DNA of 64,000 nt from Paraburkholderia guartelaensis (GTDB lineage: Bacteria > Pseudomonadota > Gammaproteobacteria > Burkholderiales > Burkholderiaceae). Shown one piece after another: positions 16,004-24,591 of the stretch; within the stretch, counting starts at the first letter, position 1, and each line of letters begins with the position of its first letter. The position numbers and the translations under genes were made by a program. The stretch covers positions 1 through 64,000 of the forward strand of contig NZ_SMOD01000021.1 of the NCBI RefSeq assembly GCF_004353905.1. Reading direction: 5' to 3'. The notes beneath the pieces are model-generated. The model was given only the letters and a program-made list of their open reading frames with translations. It searched no databases and had not been told where the DNA came from.

Positions 16004-17164
16004 TTATTTAGCCAGCACGAGAGTGTTTACGTCGTCTTGCACGTAATAAAAGCCGTCGCCTGCCGGGGTCAGCGCGATGCCGAAAAGGTCGCCGTTGCCC
16101 GGAGGAGTTTGCGCCTTGTCGGTATCGATCCAGCGCGCGTAAAGCTGCTTTGCCGCAGCCGGGTCGATCTCGACGACCTGGCCGTTCAAGGCATTCGTCA
16201 CGAGCAGGTGGCCCTGCGGCGTGGTGATCATGGCGAGCGGACGGTGCAGCAGGCCGTCGGCGGTGAGCTGGCGGCCCACGCCCGCGCTCGTGTCGCGCGT
16301 GAGCGGGTCTTCGATCACGTTGATGCGGTTGCCGATTGCGTCGGACACGTAGAGCAGCTTGTTGTCCGCCGAAAGCGCGAGGCCGGTCGGGCCGACGAGG
16401 AACACGCCCTTGTCCGCCTGCGCGCCGAAGCCGCTCGCGACCACGGTTTCGCTCTTCAGGACCGGCGCCTGGCCGCTCGGGATGTCGAGGTCGAGCCGCA
16501 GCACCGTGGCCTGCTTGAACACGGGCGGATCGCCGTCCGCGCCGCCCACGCCGAAGCCCGCGTTGCTCACGAACAGCGTGGCGTGGTCGCCGTTGTCGAC
16601 GACTGCCATGTTGCCCCACGGGTCGTTGATGTTGGGACTGCTGATGACCTTGGCAATCTTGCCACTGCTGTCGAGCACGATCATGCAGCCCGCGCCCTTG
16701 GTGCCGGTCGTGCCGTCGTTGCTCGGCGTGCTACCCACGATGACCCAGCCCGACTTGAGCATCGTCATCGCGGTCGAAAGACCGACGCCGCCCGGACATT
16801 CCTTGAGATCGCGCGGAATCGTCGCGAACAGCGACATCTGCTTCGTGTCCGGGTGATAGTCGATGATCGTGCTGCCGGTGCCCTGCAGGTTGGCCGCGTT
16901 GTTGAAGTTGTCGACCAGCACGTCGCCTTCTTTCACCGTGCCGGAGGAGACCGGCGCGACGAAAATCGCGTACGGGTTCTGGTCGCCGTTGTCGGGCACG
17001 GTGTTGATGAGCGTGGTGTGATGCTTGACGGTCTCGAGGAGGCCTTGCGGGTCGGCGTGAGCCGCGAGCGGCGCGCCGGCGAGCGCCGCCGCGGCGGCAA
17101 GCGCGAGCGCGGAGCGGACCGCGTGGGCCGTGCATTGCAGGAGCGTGCGCGTTGCGTGTTTCAT
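16004..17164 (-). CDS. Secreted beta-propeller (NHL/SMP-30-like) protein of the iron operon
   Basis: This 386-residue protein has a signal peptide (long Ala-rich core, cleavage near AAHADPQ) and repeated propeller-like blades, for example VGPTGLALSADNKLLYVSDAIGN and RPLAMITTPQGHLLVTNALNG. The role is not known. A scaffold, a lactonase-like enzyme or a periplasmic haem/iron handling factor are all possible. Its stop lies 2 bases before the efeB start, so the two products are probably made together. Codons upstream of the chosen ATG in the same frame do not look like a leader. Only three or so cysteines are present and no classic haem-binding CXXCH is seen. Confidence 0.72.
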   Translation of the reverse strand: MKHATRTLLQCTAHAVRSALALAAAAALAGAPLAAHADPQGLLETVKHHTTLINTVPDNGDQNPYAIFVAPVSSGTVKEGDVLVDNFNNAANLQGTGSTIIDYHPDTKQMSLFATIPRDLKECPGGVGLSTAMTMLKSGWVIVGSTPSNDGTTGTKGAGCMIVLDSSGKIAKVISSPNINDPWGNMAVVDNGDHATLFVSNAGFGVGGADGDPPVFKQATVLRLDLDIPSGQAPVLKSETVVASGFGAQADKGVFLVGPTGLALSADNKLLYVSDAIGNRINVIEDPLTRDTSAGVGRQLTADGLLHRPLAMITTPQGHLLVTNALNGQVVEIDPAAAKQLYARWIDTDKAQTPPGNGDLFGIALTPAGDGFYYVQDDVNTLVLAK

Positions 17165-17252
17165 ACTGAATCTCCGTGCCTCGCGCGGCCGGCGCGCACG
17201 CCGGCGGGAAAACGCGAGGACTTGGTGTTGGACATGATATTGATTGCGTGGC

Positions 17253-18767
17253 TTAGAACGTGATGTTGGTCCGCACGCCAATCACGAACGTATTGCGCAG
17301 CGGCGCGGTCGGATCCTGCGGATTCTGGCCGGCGCCCGCGTTGAACGTGTACTGCGCGTCAGCCTGGAGAATCCACCACGGCGTGACCTGATACTGATAG
17401 GTGGCTTCGAGCGCGGTTTCTTGCGTGCGCACGCCGTAAGGACCGCCGGTGAACATCTGCTGGTCGAGGTCGAGGTTGTGCACGTTGTTGCCGACCTTGA
17501 TGTACGTCGCGGCAAGGCCCACGCTGTCGTTATCGCGGCCCTTGAACGGCGCCTTCATCACAATGCCCAGGTTGGCCGCGAGGCTCACGAGATTGCGGTC
17601 GCCGGGGGCACCCATCACGCGCGCGAACACGCCGATGCTGCGCGGCTCGTCCGGGTCCGGACGCCAGATCATCTGGTCGGCCACCGCATAGAAGCTATAG
17701 TTGCCCTGGTGCTGCGCCGGGATGCCGGTCGAAGCCGGATTCGCGAGCGAAAGGCCCGTGTTGTCGAAACGCTGGTCGGCGAACGAGTTGGTGTTGTACC
17801 AGAAGCCAACCTTGTAGGTGCCGGGCAGGCCGTGATTGTCCGCACTGACCAGTTCGCCTTCGGACGGCTGGTTGATGGCGTACTGCAGCTCGCCGATCCA
17901 CAACGTGCCGTTGTGCAGATTGAAGTTCGTACCACTAAGGTTGCTCGGATCGTTGCCGAGCGGGTCGCCCGAGAACACGCCTGCGAGGGCCGTTAACGAA
18001 GGCGTGATCTGCCCGCGCACGCGCACGCCGAGACCGGCGAGCGGGTAGGCGGGACCGCCCGACGGCATGTCGTACGAAGGCAGCGCCGGCCAGCCGAACA
18101 TCGTGTTGATGAAGAGCGCCCCGTACTGGCTCACGATGAATTCCTGGTCGAGACTCTGCTGACCGATCTTCACGTCGAGGCGCTTGTTGAAGAACGATTG
18201 CTGATACCACAGCTCCCACAGGCGCGTGGTGGGCGTCGCTTCGATGCCGCTTGCCGTGTTCAGCGTGCCGAGGTTCGACGTGCTCAGGTTGGTGCCGTGA
18301 ATCTGCAGCGCGCTCACATTGAAGAGGCCGCCCGGAATGCCGAGCGCCTTGCTCGTGTCGACCTGAACCGTCGCCGTCGTGAGACCGTCATACGCGCCGC
18401 CGGTCTTGAGACCGCCGCGCAGGTTTGCGAGGTATTCGCTCGTCTCCGTGAGCTGAAAGGTCACACCGTATTTGCCGAGCCACGGCCGCAGGCCGCCCAT
18501 GTCGCCGAGCATGTTCTGGCGCGACCAGAAGCCGGTCCAGAAGTTCGACGGCTGCGCCTGAATGGCGAGGTCGGCTTCCGGTGCTTCAGGGGCGGCGTCG
18601 GGGTTCGCATTGCTCTGTGCGCGTGCGGCTCCGCACGCGAAAGTCGCGCTCGCGGCAAGCACGGCAATGGCGCGCAACGCCGGTGTGCGCCGACGCGCCG
18701 GGCGGCCGGGCGCTGCGCTGCGCGAGCAGGCCAGCGCAGGGCTGCGGACGGTTCGGGTCAATTCCAT
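17253..18767 (-). CDS. OprB-family outer-membrane porin
   Basis: This 504-residue protein has an N-terminal export signal (cleavage near GAARAQS, about residue 50) and a long beta-rich mature part. Stretches such as LWELWYQQSFFNKRLDVKIGQQSLDQEF and the terminal aromatic residue in VRTNITF are typical of carbohydrate-selective OprB porins. The ATG has an AAGGAA ribosome binding site. It is the first gene of the six-gene iron operon and lies about 130 bases downstream of a Fur-box-like palindrome. OprB members are named for sugar uptake; here context suggests entry of an iron source, which is inference. Confidence 0.85.
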   Translation of the reverse strand: MELTRTVRSPALACSRSAAPGRPARRRTPALRAIAVLAASATFACGAARAQSNANPDAAPEAPEADLAIQAQPSNFWTGFWSRQNMLGDMGGLRPWLGKYGVTFQLTETSEYLANLRGGLKTGGAYDGLTTATVQVDTSKALGIPGGLFNVSALQIHGTNLSTSNLGTLNTASGIEATPTTRLWELWYQQSFFNKRLDVKIGQQSLDQEFIVSQYGALFINTMFGWPALPSYDMPSGGPAYPLAGLGVRVRGQITPSLTALAGVFSGDPLGNDPSNLSGTNFNLHNGTLWIGELQYAINQPSEGELVSADNHGLPGTYKVGFWYNTNSFADQRFDNTGLSLANPASTGIPAQHQGNYSFYAVADQMIWRPDPDEPRSIGVFARVMGAPGDRNLVSLAANLGIVMKAPFKGRDNDSVGLAATYIKVGNNVHNLDLDQQMFTGGPYGVRTQETALEATYQYQVTPWWILQADAQYTFNAGAGQNPQDPTAPLRNTFVIGVRTNITF

Positions 18768-18897
18768 CGTATTCCTTACTTATTGAAATGTTTGCTTGAT
18801 TGATCGCGTTGGCGTTTGTTATTCGCAAGCCGCTGAATACCCGACATGTCCAGACGGCGCCATCGTACTAATAGCGAATGCGAGCGTCAACAAAAAC

Positions 18898-18910
18898 GAG
18901 AATGATTCTC
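18898..18910. promoter_or_regulatory. Fur-box-like palindrome
   Basis: GAGAATGATTCTC is a near-perfect palindrome (one central mismatch) inside AACGAGAATGATTCTCAAC, which resembles the GATAATGATAATCATTATC Fur consensus. It lies in the 310-base divergent gap (18768-19077) between the porin and nat genes, about 131 bases before the porin start. Iron-bound Fur would be expected to repress the downstream iron-uptake operon. Apart from this the gap shows only AT-rich stretches compatible with promoters. Confidence 0.6.
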
Positions 18911-19077
18911 AACTGTTTTACGCCGCGTCAGCAGTATCCTTACGAAGTGCTGTCGTTCGCGTGTTTGCACATTACAGATAGTTAGTTTTGGATGAATTAG
19001 TCAGGCGAATGAAGTCGCTTATCATCACGTGTGTGAACGCACGTTTCGCCGCTCAAACTTCAAAACAAGCTGGCTCC

Positions 19078-19944
19078 ATGACCGACATTTCCCCAGGCTA
19101 CGAACTCGATCTCGACGCGTACTTCGCCCGCATCGGCTACGACGGTCCGCGCGCAGCGACCCTCGCCGTGCTGCGCGAGCTGCAGCGTCTGCACCCGCTT
19201 GCCATTCCGTTCGAGAATCTCGATCCGCTGGCGGGACGGCACGTGTCGATCAAGCTGCCGGACATCGTCGCGAAGCTCGTGACGCAGCGCCGCGGCGGCT
19301 ACTGCTTCGAGCACAACACCTTGCTCGCGCATGTGCTCATGCAACTGGGCTTTACGGTGACCCCGCTCGCCGCACGTGTGCTGTACGGGCGTGAACCCGA
19401 CGCGCGCACGCCGCGCACACATATGCTGCTGCGCGTGGAGGCGGGGGGCGACACGTGGCTCGTCGACGGGGGCTTCGGTGCCGCGACGCTGCGCGCGCCG
19501 CTCTCGTTCTCGACCGATGCGGAACAGCCGACACCGCACGAACCGGCGCGGCTCGTGACTCTGTCGGCGAACGAGCGCAAGCTGCAATTGCACGATGGCG
19601 AGAAGTGGTTCGATCTCTATCGCTTCGAATTGACGCCGGCGGAGTGGGTCGATTACGAAGTGGCGAACTGGTACACGTCGGCGTCGCCCGAATCGTTCTT
19701 TACGTTCAGCCTGATCGCGTGCATCGCGCGCGAAGGCGGGCGCGCGATCCTGTTCAACGAGCGCTTTACCGAGCGCGACGCACAAGGCCAGGTGAGCGAG
19801 GAGCGTACGCTCGCCAATGGAGAGGAACTCGCGCAGTGTCTGCGCGAGCGCTTTGGCATCGATCTCTCGCGCGGCGAAGCGGCGCAGCGTATCGACGCCG
19901 ACGCACTCTATGCGCGCATGATGTCGCACAGCGCGCAACAGTAG
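19078..19944 (+). CDS. nat: Arylamine N-acetyltransferase
   Basis: This 288-residue NAT transfers acetyl from acetyl-CoA to arylamines and hydrazines. The Cys-His-Asp triad is visible: Cys76 in RRGGYCFEHN, His115 in TPRTHMLLRV and Asp130 in WLVDGGFG. The ATG at 19078 gives the usual NAT N-terminus (LDAYFARIGYDGP); a longer frame from 18988 adds unrelated residues. Length is standard. It is divergent from the porin operon and followed 50 bases later by a membrane methyltransferase-like gene. Confidence 0.93.
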   Translation: MTDISPGYELDLDAYFARIGYDGPRAATLAVLRELQRLHPLAIPFENLDPLAGRHVSIKLPDIVAKLVTQRRGGYCFEHNTLLAHVLMQLGFTVTPLAARVLYGREPDARTPRTHMLLRVEAGGDTWLVDGGFGAATLRAPLSFSTDAEQPTPHEPARLVTLSANERKLQLHDGEKWFDLYRFELTPAEWVDYEVANWYTSASPESFFTFSLIACIAREGGRAILFNERFTERDAQGQVSEERTLANGEELAQCLRERFGIDLSRGEAAQRIDADALYARMMSHSAQQ

Positions 19945-19994
19945 ACGCGAGTCAGCGTACGACGCGACGCTGGGCCCCGCGCAAGGAGGGCATC

Positions 19995-20699
19995 ATGACT
20001 GAGCTGAAAATGACGAAAGCGCTAATGGCGAAGCTGTTCGTGCAAGTCGTGGTCTGGTTCGGATTGATGGGCGTGCTGTTGTTCGTTTCGGCGGGCACGC
20101 TGGCGTGGACGGCGGCGTGGCTCTGGCTCATCGAGTGGGCGTTGTGCGGCGTGTGGATCGGCCTGTGGCTCGGGCGCGAAGATCCGGGCCTCCTTGTCGA
20201 GCGGCTCGCGCCGTTCGCGCAGCGCACGCAGCAGCCGTGGGACCGCGTGTTCATGCTGTGCGTTTCGGTGGGTTTTTGCGCATGGCTGTGCCTGATGGGA
20301 ATCGACGCCGTGCGCATGGGCTGGTCGCGCGTGCCGCTATGGCTCAGCGTGCTCGGCGCCATCTTCATCTTCGTCGATATTTACGCGACGCGCGCCGTCT
20401 TCGCGGCGAACCGTTTTGCGGCGCCCGTGGTGAAGATTCAGAGCGAACGCGGACATACGGTCAGCGATACCGGCCCGTACGCGTACGTGCGTCACCCGAT
20501 GTATGGCTTCGCGCTGCTCTTTCTCGTCGGCACGCCGCTCATGCTCGGTTCGTGGTGGGGGCTCGCTTGCGTGCCTGTGATGGTCGTGGGGATCGGCTAT
20601 CGCGCGGTGCGCGAAGAGCAAACGCTGGCGGAGAATCTGCCCGGCTACCGCGAGTATCTGGCGCGCGTGCGTTATCGCTTCGTGCCGGGCATCTGGTAG
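19995..20699 (+). CDS. Isoprenylcysteine carboxyl methyltransferase-like membrane protein
   Basis: This 234-residue protein has about five membrane helices. The C-terminal ICMT/PEMT-type signature is TGPYAYVRHPMYG followed later by REEQTLAENLPGYREYLARVRYRFVPG. Bacterial members of this group methylate unknown small molecules or lipids using S-adenosylmethionine; the substrate is not predictable. A strong AAGGAGGG ribosome binding site precedes the ATG. It follows nat by 50 bases and may be co-transcribed with it. It converges with the next gene. Confidence 0.85.
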   Translation: MTELKMTKALMAKLFVQVVVWFGLMGVLLFVSAGTLAWTAAWLWLIEWALCGVWIGLWLGREDPGLLVERLAPFAQRTQQPWDRVFMLCVSVGFCAWLCLMGIDAVRMGWSRVPLWLSVLGAIFIFVDIYATRAVFAANRFAAPVVKIQSERGHTVSDTGPYAYVRHPMYGFALLFLVGTPLMLGSWWGLACVPVMVVGIGYRAVREEQTLAENLPGYREYLARVRYRFVPGIW

Positions 20700-20706
20700 C
20701 GCGAGA

Positions 20707-21486
20707 TTAGCTCGTGGAAGGCGAAGTCAGGGCTTGCGCGTAACGCCGATAAAGCCAGGCGAGCGCCGTGGTGGTGAGCAGCGCAAACACGATATTGCCG
20801 ATGCTCTGACCAATGGCGAGCGCGGTGAGCCATCCCGGCTGCCGCACGATTTCAGGCGTGACGCCCGCGAGACCCATGCCGATCAGCACGATCAGACCGC
20901 ACACCGCAATGGGCAGCGCGGCGACGAAGGTGACACCAAAAAGGCTCCAGAAGTGTCCGCGGCTGTCGCGCCATGCGGCGCTGAAGGCGATCTTGCTGCC
21001 GACGGCGAGCGCCGGAAAGAGCAGCGAGAGGCGCACCGCCACGAACATCCAGATCGCAATGACCACCAGAAAGAGGAACGCGGCGCCGCCCTGGTACTGA
21101 GGACGCAGCACGACCCACAGCAACAGCGCGAATGCGCCGAGCGCGACCGCCAGAATGAGGCCGACCGCAAAAATACGCAGGAACGGCTTGGCGCCGGCCG
21201 GCATGAGCGGCGCGCTGCGCTCCCCTAGCAGCACGAAGCGCGAGATCTTGAGCGTGAACCAGAGGTAGAGAAGCGAATTCAGGAGCGAGGCGAGATTGCC
21301 GAGCAAAATGAGCCCGGCGGAAGGCGCCGCGCCTTCGGCCGGCACGGGGCGCCCGGCGAGCCCGAACCAGCCGAGCGCCGCGTAGATCACAAACGTCCCC
21401 GCAAGGAGAACCGGCATTTGCACGGCGGCCTGCCAGGCGCTCGCCCATGCGCGCTTGACGCATTCCATGAAGGTCATCTGTTGCAT
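20707..21486 (-). CDS. Integral membrane protein of unknown function
   Basis: This 259-residue protein has about six hydrophobic segments separated by short loops, preceded by an amphipathic start (FMECVKRAWASAWQ). It resembles uncharacterised Burkholderiaceae membrane proteins of the BPSS1780 type, by memory only. No catalytic motif is visible. It lies downstream of the cydAB operon on the same strand with an 86-base gap, so read-through from that operon is possible. Confidence 0.65.
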   Translation of the reverse strand: MQQMTFMECVKRAWASAWQAAVQMPVLLAGTFVIYAALGWFGLAGRPVPAEGAAPSAGLILLGNLASLLNSLLYLWFTLKISRFVLLGERSAPLMPAGAKPFLRIFAVGLILAVALGAFALLLWVVLRPQYQGGAAFLFLVVIAIWMFVAVRLSLLFPALAVGSKIAFSAAWRDSRGHFWSLFGVTFVAALPIAVCGLIVLIGMGLAGVTPEIVRQPGWLTALAIGQSIGNIVFALLTTTALAWLYRRYAQALTSPSTS

Positions 21487-21572
21487 GAGGTTTTCGCACG
21501 GGTAACAGAGAGCCTACAGTCTAACGCGGCGCCGTGAAATCGAGGGCGCTCGTGCGACTCCGCTCGTGCAAC

Positions 21573-21728
21573 TCACTTCACGGCGAACAGCGTGAGGTTC
21601 ATGAAGACCTTGAACGCGAACCCGAGCGAGACGGCTGCGCCCACGCCCCCACACCAGAGGAGTACGAACCAGAGCCAGCCGGGCAGCGCGCGGCGCACAG
21701 TGTTAGTGGTAGTGATGGGTGTCGCCAT
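21573..21728 (-). CDS. DUF2474/CydX-like single-helix subunit of the bd oxidase
   Basis: This 51-residue open frame overlaps the 3' end of cydB by 26 bases. The peptide reads MATPITTTNTVRR, then one hydrophobic helix rich in Leu/Trp/Val (around LPGWLWFVLLWCGGVG), and ends NLTLFAVK. Short single-helix proteins of the DUF2474 or CydX type are encoded directly after CioB/CydB and stabilise the oxidase. The arginine pair, the Trp-rich helix and the position match DUF2474. The ATG is 25 bases upstream of the cydB stop, so translation is probably coupled to cydB. Confidence 0.75.
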   Translation of the reverse strand: MATPITTTNTVRRALPGWLWFVLLWCGGVGAAVSLGFAFKVFMNLTLFAVK

Positions 21729-22707
21729 GACGCACCTTGCCTCTAAAGACCCAGTAGCTGAGCATCGTGTACGCGAGGATGATCGGCAGAATGAACGCTG
21801 CGCCCGCGAGCGTGAACATCTGGCTCTCGCGCGGCGCGGCGGCTTCCCACAGCGTGAGGCCCTGCGGAATCGCGTACGGCCACAGGCTCACGAGCAGGCC
21901 CGCATAGCCGAGCAGCACGAGCCCGATGGCTGCGATGAAGGGCGTCTTGTGATGGCGCGCATGCACGGCCCAGCGCATCCACGCGGCGCAGGCGAGCACG
22001 AGCAGCGGCACCGGTGCGAGACGCCAGAAGAGGCCCGAACGGAACCAGCGTTCGGCGATGGCCGGGTCCTGCAGCGGCGTCCACAGGCTCACGAGCGCGA
22101 TGAAGCCGAGCAGCATGACCGTGAGCGGCCAGACGAGCTTGTGCAGGCGGCGCTGCAGGTCGCCCTCGGTCTTCGCAACGAGCCAGCAGGAGCCGAGCAA
22201 CGCGTAGGTCGCGACGAGCCCGAAACCGGAGAGCAGGCTGAAGGGCGTGAGCCATCCGAAGGCGTCGCCGGCGAACTGGCCGCCGTCCATCGGAATGCCT
22301 TGCAGGAACGCGCCGAGCGCGATGCCCTGGAAGAATGCCGCGCCCGTCGAGCCGCCAATGAACGCGAGGTCCCACAAATGCTTCGTGCGATTGGCCTTGG
22401 CGCGAATCTCGAACGAGACGCCGCGGAAGATCAGGCACGCGAGCATGAACACGAGCGGCAGGTAGAGCGCGGAAAGCACGGTCGAGTACACCACGGGGAA
22501 TACGGCGAAGAGCCCCGCGCCGCCGAGCACGAGCCAGGTCTCGTTGCCGTCCCACACGGGGGCGACCGTGTTCATCATGAGATCGCGCTCATCCTCGTCG
22601 GGAAAGAGCGGAAACACGATGCCGATGCCGAGATCGAAGCCGTCCAGTACCACGTAGAGAAGAACGCCGAGCGCGATGATCGCGGCCCAGATGACGGTGA
22701 CATCCAT
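21703..22707 (-). CDS. cydB: Cytochrome bd-type quinol oxidase subunit II
   Basis: This 334-residue membrane protein is subunit II of the bd/CIO oxidase, which reduces O2 to water with electrons from quinol. The start DVTVIWAAIIALGVLLYVVLDGFDLGIG is characteristic, as are NTVAPVWDGNETWLVLGG and GLFAVFP. About eight or nine membrane helices are visible. It follows cydA after a 37-base gap and overlaps the small DUF2474 gene. Together with the short-Q-loop CydA this fits the cyanide-insensitive CioAB branch. Confidence 0.94.
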   Translation of the reverse strand: MDVTVIWAAIIALGVLLYVVLDGFDLGIGIVFPLFPDEDERDLMMNTVAPVWDGNETWLVLGGAGLFAVFPVVYSTVLSALYLPLVFMLACLIFRGVSFEIRAKANRTKHLWDLAFIGGSTGAAFFQGIALGAFLQGIPMDGGQFAGDAFGWLTPFSLLSGFGLVATYALLGSCWLVAKTEGDLQRRLHKLVWPLTVMLLGFIALVSLWTPLQDPAIAERWFRSGLFWRLAPVPLLVLACAAWMRWAVHARHHKTPFIAAIGLVLLGYAGLLVSLWPYAIPQGLTLWEAAAPRESQMFTLAGAAFILPIILAYTMLSYWVFRGKVRHGDTHHYH

Positions 22708-22744
22708 TTGCTTGCTAGCCTCGTAACGATGAATGCGGGGAGCC

Positions 22745-24184
22745 TCAGGCGTCGATCAGCTGATCGGCGGCGGACATGGGGCGGCGTGCGGTCTGACTCA
22801 CAGCGAGCGCAGGGTGGGCGACGCGCGGTTCACGTGGCTCGTGAGGCGCATGCGGCTTCGGGTCGGGCAGTGCGGGACCTTTGCGCAGAAGCTTGAGCAG
22901 GTAGTAAATGCCCGTGCCGAACACGAGGAAGTACACCGCCACGAAGGCCATCAGCGAAACGCCCACCTGTTGCGCCGTGAGCGGCGACACCGCTTGCGCC
23001 GTGCGCATCACGCCGTAGACCACCCAGGGCTGACGGCCGGCTTCGGTCGTGACCCAGCCCGCGAGCAGCGTGATGAAGCCCGTCGGTCCCATGGCGAGCG
23101 CGAAGCGCTGGAACCAGCGCGAATCGTAGAGCGTGCCGCGGCGGCGCAGCACCCAGCCGGTCACGCCGAGCACAATCATCAGGATGCCTAAGCCGACCAT
23201 AACGCGGAAGCTCCAGAACAGCAGCGGCGAATAGGGCCGCTCGTCGGCGGGGAAGGACTTGAGTCCCTTGATCTCGCCGTCCCAGCTATGCGTGAGGATC
23301 AGGCTGCCCAGGTGCGGAATGGAAACGGCGTAGCGCGTCGTTTCGGCCTTCATGTCGGGAATGCCGAACAGATTGAGCGCGGTGCCGCCGTGTTCCGTGT
23401 CCCAGATGCCTTCGATCGCGGCGATCTTGGCGGGCTGATATTCGCGCGTATTCAGGCCGTGCGCATCGCCCACGAAGGCTTGCACCGGCGCGAGCACGAG
23501 CAGCAGGCCGAGCGCCATCGAAAACATCTTCTTGATGGCGGGGTCGCGCCGCCCCTTGAGCAGATGCCACGCGCCGCTCGCGGCCACCACGAGCGCGGCC
23601 ACGATGAACGCGGCGATCGCCATGTGCGCGAGACGATACGGGAACGACGGATTGAAGATGATCTTGAACCAGTCCACCGGCACGACGTGGCCATCGACGA
23701 TCTTGAAGCCTTGCGGCGTCTGCATCCAGCTATTCGAGGCGAGGATCCAGAACGTGGAGATGAGCGTGCCGATGGCGACCATCAGCGTCGCGCCGAAGTG
23801 GGCGCGCGGGCTCACGCGGTTCCAGCCGAACAGCATGATGCCGAGGAAGCCCGCTTCGAGAAAGAACGCGGTCATGACCTCGTACATCAGCAGCGGTCCG
23901 GTGATGGGGCCCGCGAACGACGAAAAGCCCGACCAGTTGGTGCCGAACTCATAGCTCATGACGACGCCGGACACGACGCCCATGCCGAAGGCCACGGCGA
24001 AGACCTTCGACCAGAAGAGACAGAGGTCCTTGTAGAACGGTTGGCGCGTTTTAAGCCAGCAGGCTTCGAGCACGGCGATGAAGCTCGCGAGGCCAATGGA
24101 GAGCGCCGGAAAGACGATATGAAACGAGACGGTGAAGGCGAACTGCAGCCGGGCCAGGTCGAAGGCGGAAAGTGACGTGTGCAT
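22745..24184 (-). CDS. cydA: Cytochrome bd-type quinol oxidase subunit I (CIO type)
   Basis: This 479-residue subunit carries the haems b558, b595 and d. The N-terminus LSAFDLARLQFAFTVSFHIVFPALSIG contains a conserved haem-ligand histidine (FHIVFP), and GWVTTEAGRQPWVVYG is a hallmark. The periplasmic Q-loop is short compared with E. coli CydA (about 520 residues), which marks the cyanide-insensitive CioA type. The ATG at 24182-24184 gives the family start; 17 further codons upstream are unlikely to be used. A perfect FNR/Anr-type box lies about 190 bases upstream, suggesting induction at low oxygen. Confidence 0.94.
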   Translation of the reverse strand: MHTSLSAFDLARLQFAFTVSFHIVFPALSIGLASFIAVLEACWLKTRQPFYKDLCLFWSKVFAVAFGMGVVSGVVMSYEFGTNWSGFSSFAGPITGPLLMYEVMTAFFLEAGFLGIMLFGWNRVSPRAHFGATLMVAIGTLISTFWILASNSWMQTPQGFKIVDGHVVPVDWFKIIFNPSFPYRLAHMAIAAFIVAALVVAASGAWHLLKGRRDPAIKKMFSMALGLLLVLAPVQAFVGDAHGLNTREYQPAKIAAIEGIWDTEHGGTALNLFGIPDMKAETTRYAVSIPHLGSLILTHSWDGEIKGLKSFPADERPYSPLLFWSFRVMVGLGILMIVLGVTGWVLRRRGTLYDSRWFQRFALAMGPTGFITLLAGWVTTEAGRQPWVVYGVMRTAQAVSPLTAQQVGVSLMAFVAVYFLVFGTGIYYLLKLLRKGPALPDPKPHAPHEPREPRVAHPALAVSQTARRPMSAADQLIDA

Positions 24185-24373
24185 GTGCGTGCCTGTTGCT
24201 TGCTTACCGGAGAAAGCGCGGAAGAAACGTCGCACGGTGTGGCAGTGGGGGCGCTGCGCTTCTCGTGCGATGGACGTAAGCGTAGGGGAACGGCGGCAGT
24301 TTTGCTGCGGTGCGACGTGCGCCAGCGTGTCGCACTCGTCAATATCAATGAGACGAAAACATGCGCTAACGCA

Positions 24374-24387
24374 TTGATACAGATCAA
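24374..24387. promoter_or_regulatory. FNR/Anr-type box upstream of cydA
   Basis: TTGAT-ACAG-ATCAA is a perfect match to the FNR/Anr consensus TTGAT-N4-ATCAA. It lies in the 407-base gap between cydA and the tautomerase gene (24185-24591). On the minus strand a GATATT (24341-24346) lies at a distance compatible with class II activation of a cydA promoter. The rest of the gap holds no open frame that looks like protein. Confidence 0.68.
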
Positions 24388-24591
24388 TTTAGATTAAACA
24401 CTCGTTGTGCAGAGGGGACGGGCGAAGGGTGTCGCGCTGCGTCAATACACCGCGCTGCCGCATGGGGTGCGGCAATGTGCCTCGGCGTGCGGCGTAGGGA
24501 ATCGTGCGGGGGAGAAATCAGGCGCGCCCGGCGGCACGATCGGTATGTGCGACGCCAGGCGGAAAAGCTCAGGAATACGATGGAAATGGCG

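Noticed and set aside
21592..22896. Open frame of 434 codons opposite cydB
   Set aside because: It is entirely antisense to cydB and its translation is low-complexity Arg/Glu/His with no family motif.
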